A stretch of DNA of 64,000 bases, from NCBI GenBank assembly GCA_032821775.1, contig JAVLRN010000001.1:2728001-2792000 (forward strand). The letters are read 5' to 3'. Positions 22,792-33,497 of the stretch are shown here, piece by piece. The DNA is from Sanguinoderma infundibulare (taxonomy: Eukaryota; Basidiomycota; Agaricomycetes; Polyporales; Polyporaceae). A model generated the notes under the pieces. That model did not search any database and was not told the origin of the DNA. It saw only the letters and a program-made list of their open reading frames with translations. The translations under genes were made by a program, and so were the position numbers. Positions within the stretch are counted from its first letter, which is position 1. Every line of letters starts with the position of its first letter.

Positions 22792-25700
22792 TCAGAACGC
22801 GCCGATGGCCTGCCGACTGGAGTCTGCCATCTCGACATCCCCACCTGTGCTAGTCCGCTGCTTGACCTTCAGCTGATCAAGCAGGTACGCCAGCGTCGAG
22901 CTGTTGTCCTCGCATCTACAAATCAAAGCACGTCAGCACTTTGCACCTCGCTCAACAGCACGCGAGGACACTCACAATCGCGAAATCAACCCCTCGCAGT
23001 CGCCAAGCCCCTTCTGCAGTGCCCTCAGCACGCTCGCGTACTCCCCCGCCCGATCCCTCAGATGCCGCCCATGGGCCCCAAGCAACGCGCTCGCCCACAA
23101 CAAGTCAAACTCCACATGTGGGCTCCGCTCCATATGCTCCGCAACGAACCTCAACAGCGGCCCGACGTACACCACAGGCAGCCCGCGTGCGAGCAGGCGA
23201 ATGTCCGCTCTCGGGACCGCCTCGTACACCTTCTGCACAAGCGGCTTCTCGTTCAACCGGAACGCCATCACGAGCGCCTTCAGGAACTCACGCTGCGCCA
23301 GCGTGGCGAGCAGCGCCTGCGGGGTCAGGTCGATGTCGAGGTCGAACGGGTCGAACGCGATGGACTCGTCAACCGAATAGATCAGCAGTCCCTCCGTGGA
23401 CGCCGCCGCCCATGCACGGCCTGTTGGGGAGAACCGCACGCACTTCGTCCGTGCCTCCTGGCGGTACCGCCGCTTCGACATGTCGCCTCGCTGCGCGCCC
23501 GGCAACGCGGTGTCCATCCGGTCCTCGAGGTCGCTCTCGTCCCCGCGGTCGTCGATCAGGTCGACGTTTCCCGCCTCGGTCATCTTCCGGCTGTCGAGGA
23601 ACTCTTCCGTGCCGTCCAAGCTGAGGTTCTGCGAGATCTGGAACTTCTTGACCATCACGCCCTCGCGGACGTCGTAGATGACGACGTACTTGCTGTTTCC
23701 GCCCGCGATGACGCACCGCCCGTCGGCCGTGTACGCGAGCGAGTTGAACGCTTTGCCCGACGCGCTGTTCGCCGCGGTCACCCGGTCGTCCGCCTTGCGC
23801 CCTCCCGAGATGTCGCGTCGGCCGCCGATGAGGTTCGTTTGTTTGCCGAGGTTGATGTCGAAGAACATCACCTGGCCGTCCAGGCTCGCCGCCGCGAGCT
23901 CTTTCCCATCCGGACGGAACGCGACCGCGAGGACGTCCGCACTGAGCTGGAATGGCTCCACAGCGTGCGAGCGGCCAAATACGGTCCACACCCGGACGCT
24001 CTTGTCCCAGGACCCGGACGCGAGGAAGTTGTCAGTTGGGGAGAAAGCAAGAGAGCTGATCGGTCCTTCGTGTCCTGTAAGGACGTCAAGGAGCTTTCCG
24101 GTCTGGACGGACCACAGGAAGACCTCGAACGAGTCTGTTGACCCTGCGGCAACGACCTCGCCACTTGGGTCTACCGCGAGACACGAGAACTGGACAGGTG
24201 TTGGGGATGTGAAGGTGCGAAAGTTGCGGTATCGGATGAGGTCGAAGGCGCGGACGGTACCGTCTAATGATGCAGTGAAAAGGACTTGGCCTTGCTTTGT
24301 GAACTCCACGGCGGAGACGGCTGCTGAATGTTCCGAGAACGTCACGAAGCAGAACCCGGAGGACGTGTTCCAGACCTTGACCTTCCCGTCGTCACCTCCG
24401 GTGGCTACATGTTGCCCGTCGGGGGAATACGCGAGCGTATTCATGTCGAAGTAGTGACCCTGCTGCTTCAGCACGTACGACTCGGACTGCCATTCCCAAA
24501 CGAGGAGCTGTCCAAGTTTCTTCGCACCAAACGCAAGCCACTCGCCAGAGGGGTTGACGGCGACAGAGGAAATCTTTTCTTGTGATATGCTCAGAGTGTG
24601 GATATTGGAGAACGACGGCATCTCCCACAGTCCAAAGAGACCAGAGGAGAATCCGACCACAAGAAGGTTCGAGGCACGGTGGTATGTGCTGCACACGACT
24701 TTCGTACCGCCGGGCTGGTCGAAGTAGTGACGCTTTTGTACCCCCCATCGAGTGTTGGCGATCTCGTTGTACAGGGCACCAGCGCTGTTGGACGTCGACG
24801 CGATGGGACCGTCTTCCTCCTCGCTGTCCGACTCGTCTGAGGGTTCCTCCGTGGGCTTAGCCTTCCATGTGAACACCGCGCCGTCCCGACTGACGGTGTA
24901 GATCTTGATGATAAGAACAATTTTAGCTGGTTGTGGAATGTCATGGCGGGATTACTCACTGTCTTCGCGTCGCTGGAGAAGTATGCATTCAAGACTGCAT
25001 CCTTGTGTCCTGCGAAGGTCTTCGGGCGGAAGCCCTCAAGTGGATCCAAGGTAAAGAGTCGCGCGGTCATGTCACGGGAGGTGGTAATAAAGCATCTGTG
25101 AAAGTCAGGACGACTTCCCGCGAAGACAACTGGTGGGGACGCACTTCGAGTCCGGAGACCACTCAATGCTCAACACCTCGTCATGATGCCCGGTGTAAGT
25201 GCGGTGAAGGTTGAATGGCGCAAACTCGCGGATGAGATGGTTTGGTGTACGCCATACTTGGACATGCGAGTCATGCGAAACCGCGATGTATCTAGTAGGG
25301 CGCCCTGCCGTCAGATGAGCGAGCATGGCCGCGAAAGCAGTCCCTGTACTCACTTCCCGTCCGGGGAGAACTTCAGTGCTTTTATAGCCTTCTGAAAGTT
25401 GAAGTGGTGGAGGACGACGCGCCTCTTGAAGTTGACGAGCAACGCGCGACCATCTGAGGTTTCGGTATGAAAAAGCGTTCAAGGATTGGTAAAGACTACA
25501 TACCTTCGTCGACGCTCAGGAGGACGTTCGCGTCCGGGCTTAAGGCAATCGCAGAAATGTTTTTGCGGTTCTCAAAGGGGAACGTATATGACTTGTTGCT
25601 GCTACGATTGAGCACCGGGAGACTGGCATGCAGGAGGAACGATACTCACTTGACGAGGTCAAAGAGAGAAACCCGGTTTCCCACAGGACTCAAGACAGAG

Positions 25701-25842
25701 TTTCCATCAGGGGTAAAGACAATGTTGCCTTGTCGGTACACTGTCCCGCAGAGATTGGAGAACTGGAGAACGAAGGGTGGAGGAGGATGAGACGAGTATA
25801 GAAAAGTATCGCCAGTTCACACACCTTGTAATTAGCCTTCAT
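22792..25842 (-). CDS. PWP2: WD40 protein PWP2, U3 snoRNP / small-subunit processome
   Basis: Nucleolar UTP-B component needed for 18S rRNA maturation. Eight minus-strand exons join in phase to 886 residues: 25842-25825, 25762-25650, 25598-25504, 25453-25354, 25291-25145, 25095-24960, 24903-22976 and 22915-22792. It opens MKANYK-FSNLCGTVYRQGN as in yeast Pwp2. Tandem beta-propellers show LLSPVGNRVSLFDL, ITTSRDMTARLF, YTVSRDGAVFTW, LVWEWQSESYVLKQQGH, DGTVRAFDLIRYRNFRTFT and SGSWDKSVRVW. The Utp12-type C-terminal domain begins near FDPFDLDIDLTP and includes ALVMAFRLNE. The yeast-type long acidic tail is replaced by a short one. The acceptor of exon 3 could be 3 nt further upstream (adding one Ser). 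Confidence 0.96.
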
Positions 25843-26273
25843 GACTGGGCTCCTCTGCCTCTCTGCTCCTCCACGAATTATCCTGGCGTACTCTGCGAGT
25901 GCCGGAGGCGAAAAAGGGCAACAAACGGGAGAAAGAGGAGGGGAACAGTTGCAGGATCAAGGGCAAAGCTTTGAAGGTCCCCGGCCCGGGCTGCCAGAAA
26001 TTATCCACTGCGATCGCTTAGTCGCTCCGGAAATCTCGGACAGCAGGTGCATGGCTTGGATTCGATCCCTGCCGTCGACACAGGATGCCAGTCGAAAAAT
26101 CACTCGTGTGAACAACAGATGGCGATCATAATGTGTATCCAAACATCACAATGGCAGATCGATAGTATAAAGTCCCACTCATTCACTAAGTACATCTCAA
26201 TAAGCTACATAGAATCTACGTATATACACCGATCGCCACTATCAGCACAACCAAATTATCCGCAGTACGTGGT
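25843..26273. other. Intergenic: PWP2 promoter and glycosyltransferase 3' flank
   Basis: 431 bp. The PWP2-proximal half is purine-rich; the rest is AT-rich. No gene or RNA recognised. Confidence 0.5.
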
Positions 26274-28733
26274 CTACCACCAGATCCACTCGCCGTACAT
26301 GTTCGGCCTCTCACCGCGAATGTAAGCCTCAAAGGTGCGCTTGAGTACAGTCGCCCAGTCGAGGTCGCGCTTGTCGTTCTTCACCAAACCCTCCGCGTAA
26401 GCCGCGCTCTTGTTCGCGATCGCAGCCCGACCCATACGCTCCGCGTCTGCGAACCTCGGACCGAGGTCGGGCCAGAACCGAGCCCGGTCAAACGGCTTCC
26501 ACCTATACGAGCACATGCAGTCAACGTTTCGTTGCGAACGAGAAAAGATGCGGCACACGCACCATTCGTTGTGGTAGTGATACAGGAATGCACCGCGGAA
26601 GAAACCATCAAAGCCGATCACGGCTGGGGTGGCACCCATCTCTGGCGGTGTGTTGAAGAATTGGTCAAAGCTGCAAGCGGCGTCGTTAGTTAGCTTGGTT
26701 GCATCTTTGCAGTTGAATTTGACATGACATACTCGGTGAAGAACGGCTGTGCTGGGCGGTCGCGCTGGATATAGATCTTCTTGAACGGAAACGACGGTTT
26801 GAAGTCTGCGTTGAGCCACGCGGGGTCGAACATTGCATCTGGGACGCGGTAGAGGAGCCTCTCCATGTGTGCCTCCTTGAGATATCTCGATACCGTTGTG
26901 GGGTGGAAGTCCATGCCGTTGAGTAGCGCGGTCCTCATCAAGAACGTTCCAAGCGCGGAGCCCTTGCGCAGTCGGAGGACGGCAGTATTGTACCGATCCT
27001 CATGCGACCATCGGTAAGAGAATGAACCGCTCCAGCCCCAAAGCTCTTCCCAGTCGCGAAGGAAAAGCATGTCGACGTCGAGGTACACACCGCCATACCG
27101 GTGGCACAACACGAAGCGTACAAGATCCGACAGGATGACGGGCATCTTGTTGTACGTCCTGTACGTCTCCTTCGACTTCCCGTCCAGCGACACGTCCGAC
27201 CCCACCTTCTGGCCCACCGACTCCTTCGGCGGCGCCCCTTCGCTGAACAGGAACCGGCTCCCCAGCCGGCGCCAGTCGTCCTTGAGCTCCGGCGTGCTGT
27301 CCAGCTGCTCCGTCGTGTTCCACAGCTTGAACTGGATCACGTCCTTGAAACGCGGATGGAGGAACGGCGCCGACCACGCGTTCTGCCGCAGCTCCTCGAG
27401 CATGTCTGCCTGGGCGTGCGGGTCCGGCATGGCGTCCGCAGGTCCGCGGCTGACCCACAGCCAGAGCTGCGGACGGCAGACAGAGGCATCTGACGCAACG
27501 TTCTCGAGGTTCAGGCCGGTGTTCTGGGTGAAGAGGAATGCGAGCAAGGCCATGTACGGTTTGTCGGTGAATGGTCCAGCCCAAAACATGTGGAATATTC
27601 GAGGGTCGTCTTCGCTGCAGGGTGACGCTTGGCGACTGGGGTTGTATTGTGAGTGGGGAGGCAGCGGGAGGTCATGTTCCCAGTCGTCCGACGCGCGAAT
27701 CTTGAGGTTAGTAGAGTTCAAGTCGGCGGCTGCTCCTTCGCCACGCGCCGAGATGTGGTCCCCCTCCCCGTCAATAACATAGATATATCGTAGGGCTTCA
27801 ACGTCTTCTCGTCGTAGACGGCCTGCATCGTCCAGGCCAGCACCTAACCGTAGGAACTCGTGGCAGTCACGGACGTACTACAACCGCAGTTGAGGCGACA
27901 TTTGCTCGAGAACAATACTGTGACTTTGAGGAACACACCTTGCCCGCACTGAAGTCACATTGCTCCAAAATCCTGTCCAAGTCCGCTATGCTGCCGGGTA
28001 TAGGTCGCGGAGGGTGCCCAAAATCTGGTGGCCTATTCCGCACGTCGGGGTATATGCGCTCCGCCCCTGCGCCGACCGTGAACTGCACCACACTTCCCTC
28101 CTGGAAAGCCGGCGGCCTGAGGTTCACGCTCGCGGGCAGCGCCGGGTTCTTGGGCGGCGCCGTGAAACCTATCTCGACCGGGACTTCGGAATGACATATT
28201 CCAAGTCAGGATCATGCACACCCTCGCTGCCACAAGGCCAGACGGAGGAAAGACTCACTCGGACGCGTGCTAGGATAGTGACCCGACCGCACCTCCCAAT
28301 CCCAAATCTTCCTCAGCTCACCCCTCCCAAACACGACCGACCTCGACGTCCTCCACGGTACGGGCCACGCCTTGCCGCTCGAAACGAACCGTTCGTGAAG
28401 CGCGAACGTCGACAATAACAGCGCCAAGCAGCAGAAGCACAGCAGCGCGGGCCCTCTCCGCCTCCCAAACTTGGTCACGCTCATCTTGTACACGCCCACA
28501 GGGAGGGCAGTGAGCGCGGCCAGTCGGCCCTCGCGTCTTGGTGCATGGTAGAATTCGTCACTGAAGGACTCGGCGCTGACGTGCGAATAGCGTCCACGGG
28601 TGTCGTCCCGGGCCCGCGCGGTTGTCGGGACCATGGAGGGGCGCGAGGTGGAAGGCCTCAGTCGGGGAGCGCTGCGAGACTGGTAGTGGGAGGGGGAAGA
28701 CGTCGGGAATTTGACGGCGGACGGCAAAGCCAT
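26274..28733 (-). CDS. Golgi-type glycosyltransferase, GT32-like with DXD motif
   Basis: Type II membrane sugar transferase. Exons 28733-28259, 28183-27939, 27877-26733, 26670-26563 and 26502-26274 join in phase to 733 residues. After a Ser/Arg-rich cytosolic stretch of about 95 residues there is one membrane helix (ALLCFCCLALLLSTFAL), then a lumenal stem and the catalytic domain. The catalytic region has IFHMFWAGPFTDKP, the acceptor-loop segment ILSDLVRFVLCHRYGG and the metal/nucleotide-sugar motif YLDVDMLFLRDW. These are the signatures of the DXD family that includes mannosyl- and alpha-1,4-galactosyl-transferases (GT32). Donor and acceptor cannot be read from sequence. The first exon, with its unusual long N-terminal tail, is supported by an open frame and a good donor but the exact start is less sure. 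Confidence 0.82.
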
Positions 28734-29188
28734 GAGTATATTATACCAAACGTCAGACGCGCGCTGATCTGTCTGAGTCTCGCTAGTGCTCGTCGCGGTG
28801 CCAGTGTCTCAGTTCGAGCGTGCATCTGGAGACGTGTCCGAGCAGACACGTTTTGCCATGTTATCCGCCGTACCATCGGCACGGGTCTCCTAACTTTCCT
28901 CGATCGTCCTCAGCTCGCCAGCGATCACTTGCTTGGCACCACAAATGCAGTGCACCGCACTTGTATTACGCCACAACAGTAGGTAGATAGCTCGAGCATA
29001 CGCACGTACATTGAATCTCAAATATAACTAAGAAAGCGAACCGCGACGCAACACAAGCAAGCAAACATCAAAGCATCACGAAGCGAGACGACAAGAGCCC
29101 GACGTCGACAGTATAGTGTACAGTGGCCGCAAAACGTATTCTTCTGACGCGTCCAGAACTCGGACAGCCTGCCGATCGAATGACCGAC
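28734..29188. other. Intergenic: glycosyltransferase promoter and CSL 3' flank
   Basis: 455 bp. No coding frame with a recognisable product and no clear core promoter element. Confidence 0.5.
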
Positions 29189-31610
29189 CTAGAGCACCTT
29201 CAGGTTCCACCCGTGCATGCTCGTCTCGTCCGACATCCTCGCCGCCGCCTGAGCAGCGGCCAGCCAGTCCCCGCCTTCTGCTCCTGGTCTTGCCGGGTTC
29301 GAGAGGTCCATAGCATGGAGAACGTTGTCTGCAGCGATGACCCGACCAGAGTGGTAGCCTACGCCATCAGACGACCGGATGAACAGCAGAGGGAGGCTGC
29401 GACCTGCAATGTCCCGCATGAGGTTGCTCCCACGGCCGCCAGACGCATCCTGCGACTTGTCCGCTGTGTCAGCGTTTGGAGAAAGAGCGTCTTCCCGCAG
29501 AGCCTTCAGAATATCTGGCATGGGGGGCATCTCGGCGATGATCATCATATGCAGATGGCGCGCGGGAAGATTGAGCACAACGTCAGCAGGCTTGTTCTCG
29601 CGGTGTATGTCGGCGGCCACAACGGGGACACCAGGCTGGCCGGGCAGGGGCGGAACAGGAATAAAAGGCATAGAGGGGTCAAAACGACCGTCCATGGCGA
29701 GAGGGGAGTGGTTGTAGATGCGCAATCGAAGAGGGCCGATGTTCCCAATGTAGACATCGAGAGGCATCTGAGTCTTGGTTTTGGGGTCCATGTAGAAGAA
29801 GTTGGCCGCCATCATCTCGAGAGTATTGCTTTGCGAGCGGTAGACGGGAGTGTTGAATAGGGTGGGAAAGGGGGTAATAGGGAGTTCTGGGACGCTGTTG
29901 TTCAAGCCGAACGCGTCAAAGAAGGTATACTGGAACTTGGCTATTCATCGCTTAACCATCAGTTGTCGCAGTATCAACACAACGCAACTCACATATCCCA
30001 ACAATAGTCCAACAGAGATAGTCGTCAACTTCGTCCGTGATGACTCGGACGCTGTCCTTCATCTCCTCGCGTATCCTGGGACTCTGGAACAGTAGCGGGT
30101 GAGTCCCGGCCTGATTTGACAAACCAGGCGCGGGCGGCACGGTCACGCCGGGGGTACCGGGTATGGGGCCAGCGGCCGAGAGGTAATGTCGCGTCCCGTC
30201 TCCGTTGACGCGTTGAAGGGCAATCTTCTGCATTTGGCTGACAGGCCCGCCGTCATCGGGCACAATCCGACCCTTGTCTACCTTTCGAATGATCAAGGGC
30301 GCTGTCTGCACGCCAGTGACGGTGTCGGCAAGGACGATCTCGCTGCCATACGTGACCGGTTGCGGCCCTCCTGAAGAAGCCGTCAAACCAGCGTCCAAAG
30401 TATGATCGGCGTTCTACTACGCACCAAGCGGATTCTCGTTTCCCTGCGGACGCACGACATTCACAGCGAACGCAGACCAGGCGATGTTACTGGCACAAAG
30501 CTGGTTGTGTTCAATGGTCATATACTTGGTGCGTACAGTCTGCGAGTTGATGCGGTTGAAGAGCGACACAGGTCCACCAGCCAGGATGCACGATGAGATG
30601 TTGCGCGTCTTCGCGGTCTTCTTCGACGGCTTCGAGATGATGGTAACGGGCGCCGAATCGAACGACGCCCAGACCCGCTCGTTGCCCGTCGCCTCGCCAC
30701 CATCTGGTGCGCTCGGTGATGGCTCAGCAATGTCGAGAGATAGCTGGAAGCTCTTGCTCTTTGCGGAGCCGGTTACGTGGAGGAACTTGAAGCTAGCGGT
30801 GAGGGCGAGGTCCATGGGTGCCTTGAGCTCGCAGGTACGCTCGCCTCCTTCGTTTACGACGGCCATGGCGAGGTGCTGATGCTTCATTTGCCACACTGGA
30901 CCTTCGATATGCACGACGGGCGGGGGACACAAGAATCGCTTCTCGCTCCCGTACGACTTCTGCGCGACGGCTGCATGCAGACAGATGACAGTCGTCATGG
31001 GCATAACACGTGCAGGATCCTGGGTAATATGGTCGCGTACGACGCGTCGAATTTTGTTGTGCGGGTCTGCTGCGTCTGGAGGCTCGAGCTTGCGCTTGGA
31101 AGAGGTACGCTGGTTGGGACGCGACTGAGTACGGCAAGGACTGCATTTGCATAACCACTGACCTGTGGAGCACCCGTACTCGACGATGGACCAGCGATAG
31201 CATGACTAGGATCGCGTGAAGACCCGCTCGCGGCGCCCCAAGACGCGGGGTGGCCATTGGGAGGTGCGGCAGAAGGCGGGGGATGGGAAAGGATAGACTG
31301 GATGGAAACAGATGGTTCCGAGGGCGGAGGAGGGTGAGATGGGGGTATAGGCGATTGGGCTACTGCCGTGGGGGGCGAGCGAAGAGCAGCATGTCCGTTG
31401 GAGACCTAGGACGCGGTAAGACGCGAAGGGTGCATATGTACATATACGGATACGCACGAGGAGACTGAGATTAGACTGCTGGGGCGACGCCGAGCGCGAA
31501 AGCTCCTGAGGATTGAGGGCTGTCGGGATGTGCTCGCGGGCCTCTGTAGTCTGTGTAGGCGACATTTGGAGATGGAGGGGATTCGAGGCGAACGGCATTA
31601 TAGTGCGCAT
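29189..31610 (-). CDS. CSL-family transcription factor (LAG-1 / RBP-J type)
   Basis: DNA-binding factor homologous to metazoan CBF1/RBP-J, Su(H) and LAG-1; fungi have CSL proteins but no Notch. Exons 31610-31458, 31405-31163, 31094-30425, 30370-29993 and 29940-29189 join in phase to 731 residues. A Pro/Ser-rich N-terminus of about 150 residues precedes the Rel-like LAG1 DNA-binding domain, which carries QKSYGSEKRFLCPPP, SKSFQLSLDIAE and the beta-trefoil segment VRTKYMTIEHNQLCAS with VSLFNRINSQTVR. The C-terminal Rel-like domain starts near PQLPITPFPTLF-type sequence (here PELPITPFPTLF) and runs to the end. An in-frame ATG at 31694 is only 10 bp downstream of a TATA box, so I place the start at 31610 (31598 is also possible). 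Confidence 0.92.
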
Positions 31611-31916
31611 GGTGGGCCGCAACTTGAGCACTCTCACCTCGCCTGTGGGAAACGGCTCACTGTGGGAGTGGGAAGAAACCAGAAATTTACCCACGCGCGT
31701 CGGTTATAAAGCTCCCGTTTACGACCCCGTGAACTTCCTCCAAAGAATTCGCGGTCCCGGGGTCCCGCGGCATCTCGGCACAGCCCTTGGGCACTCCCGC
31801 TCACGTCTCCAGGCGGACGGTCATCGCGACCTGTGAACACCGTGCCGGCGCACACACACCCCAAACATACACCATAAAGTCATACAGTCATACGGTACAT
31901 CCTAGAGAAAAAGATG
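31611..31916. other. Intergenic: CSL promoter
   Basis: 306 bp between the CSL start and the stop of the unknown gene upstream on the same strand. It holds the TATA box described separately; nothing else recognised. Confidence 0.5.
31704..31710 (-). promoter_or_regulatory. TATA box of the CSL factor gene
   Basis: TTTATAA on the minus strand, 94 bp upstream of the ATG at 31610. Its position excludes the first in-frame ATG (31694) as the translation start, because transcription would begin downstream of it. Confidence 0.55.
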
Positions 31917-32786
31917 CTAAATGCTGACCGCGGGCAGAAAATAGTCCACGACCCTACTCACGCCCCACGACACAAGCGCTCCCCAGCCCCCCGCCTCGAC
32001 CGTCACCTTATCTTCTGGCTCCTTCTCTGGAGAAAACAACTCGTGCAGGGCCGCGGACTCGTCCTTGACAGCTGATCCATACGGAAGACTGTATGCCGTA
32101 CGCAGCGCTCGAAGAGCGTCGACGACAGCATCAGCGTCCAGAGGATCACCTGGCCGCGTGAAGGGCGATAACAGCCCATGCTCCTCGACATAGAGTTCGT
32201 CGCCGCGCGGCGGCAGGAACAGCGTGTCTAGAGCGCGAAGCACGCCACAAGGGGCGCCCGGAGTGAGCGTTCGAACATTCCTCCGTGGTGCAGGACAGAA
32301 CCATAAACCAGGCTGGCGAGGTGACATACCGCTGTTCAACGCCAGTATCCCCAGCTTATCCTCGCGCTTGATCGCGTCCCGCGTGAACGCGTCCACCGCG
32401 TCGAGCGAACAAGGGGTGGGGATGTTCCACTCGTCCTCGCTCTCCGAGACGGGAGAGGTGACGCCGGAGCGGTACCGGGCATCCTCGACGTCGGAGGCGC
32501 GCAGCCAGTCCCACTCCTGCTCAGCCGCAGAGTGCTCGTGAGCGCCGAGGTTTGCTGGGAAGAACCCAGAAAGGCTGAACGGGTCCTCTCGCTCGACGCG
32601 GGGAGTGTAGACAGACACGAGACTCCTGTTCCCCGAGATCGCGACGGCGCTGCGGTGTCGAGGCAGTCGTGGGCGAGCGAGGCTGTCGGTGACCTCGGCT
32701 GCAGTCGCGGGTACCGCGGATATTTTGTTGGACTGAAGAGAGCCGGCGGTGAAGTAAGGAACGGAATGCGAGCGGGGGACAGACAT
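31917..32786 (-). CDS. Unknown protein
   Basis: Open frame of 289 codons beginning MSVPRSHSVPYFTAG. I recognise no domain. It is polar and Ser/Pro/Arg-rich in the first half, with an acidic patch (SESEDEWNIP), and ends in a more hydrophobic segment (GGWGALVSWGVSRVVDYFLP) that could be an amphipathic or membrane-associated helix. A likely in-frame intron runs 32329-32228 (102 nt): GTATGT donor, CTCAC branch-like site, CTCTAG acceptor. Removing it leaves 255 residues joining LNS to DTLFLPP. A TATA-like TATATCAA lies about 100 bp upstream (near 32882-32890). The open frame extends upstream to 33077, but that part lies above the TATA-like element. Confidence 0.65.
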   Translation of the reverse strand: MSVPRSHSVPYFTAGSLQSNKISAVPATAAEVTDSLARPRLPRHRSAVAISGNRSLVSVYTPRVEREDPFSLSGFFPANLGAHEHSAAEQEWDWLRASDVEDARYRSGVTSPVSESEDEWNIPTPCSLDAVDAFTRDAIKREDKLGILALNSGMSPRQPGLWFCPAPRRNVRTLTPGAPCGVLRALDTLFLPPRGDELYVEEHGLLSPFTRPGDPLDADAVVDALRALRTAYSLPYGSAVKDESAALHELFSPEKEPEDKVTVEAGGWGALVSWGVSRVVDYFLPAVSI

Positions 32787-33497
32787 GGCGGCGTCGTGTG
32801 CAGTTACGCTGAGCAAGAGAAGCGGGTGAAGCAGGACGGCGGGGTGGCGGAAAGCGAATGGTACCGAGCGGGCTCCCGCCTTGATATACGCTCGCGGATG
32901 GGGCCAGCGAGGGGCCAGGCTCGATTGGCATTGCACACCAGAAGGCGCACTTGTCAAAAGCGTTCTGGATCCGCTTCCCCAACGCTCCCACCGTCCAAGC
33001 CCCGACGGCGTTCTTGATCGGAGGCGCGCCCATCTGGCACTGCTCGACATCATCCTCCAGATCACGCTCCCGCCCAAGCGTAAAAGCCTATCTTTTCATC
33101 GACATAATGCACCCTCCTCCTGACACCCTCCTTTTATCACTCCACTCTTGTTCCAGATAACAGCCGCACGTACGGATCAAGGAATGAACGTACCAAGGCT
33201 TGGTGGCATGCTATTATCATTGCGACATGAGTTCTATGCTAGTCCTAGTCCAAAATGATTGTCCAAACGTGCGCGACAACTGCGAGAGGATATGCGGGGG
33301 TTGACATAACGACACGATATGCAGGGGAATGCTAGTGACTACTCGGGATATATAAGTAAGGAGCGCGAGGGTGCTACAGTCCAGATATGTCGTCGCTTAG
33401 GTCGTACACATTGCTCCAGAGTCCTGTCCAGATCTCACTCAAAACCGTCTTGTTCCGCGCACCAAGTATACACTACTTAACTTTATGGGGCCAACCT
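32787..33497. other. Intergenic, 0.7 kb
   Basis: Promoter of the unknown gene plus the 3' flank of the TMEM198-like gene. The part near 33160-33400 is AT-richer. No gene or RNA recognised. Confidence 0.5.

Noticed and set aside
22774..24141. 455-codon open frame on the plus strand
   Set aside because: Antisense to the PWP2 propeller exon; Arg/Leu/Val/His-rich composition typical of a GC-rich shadow.
31611..31694. Longer N-terminus for the CSL factor starting at 31694
   Set aside because: The ATG is only 10 bp from the TATA box, so it would lie upstream of the transcription start.
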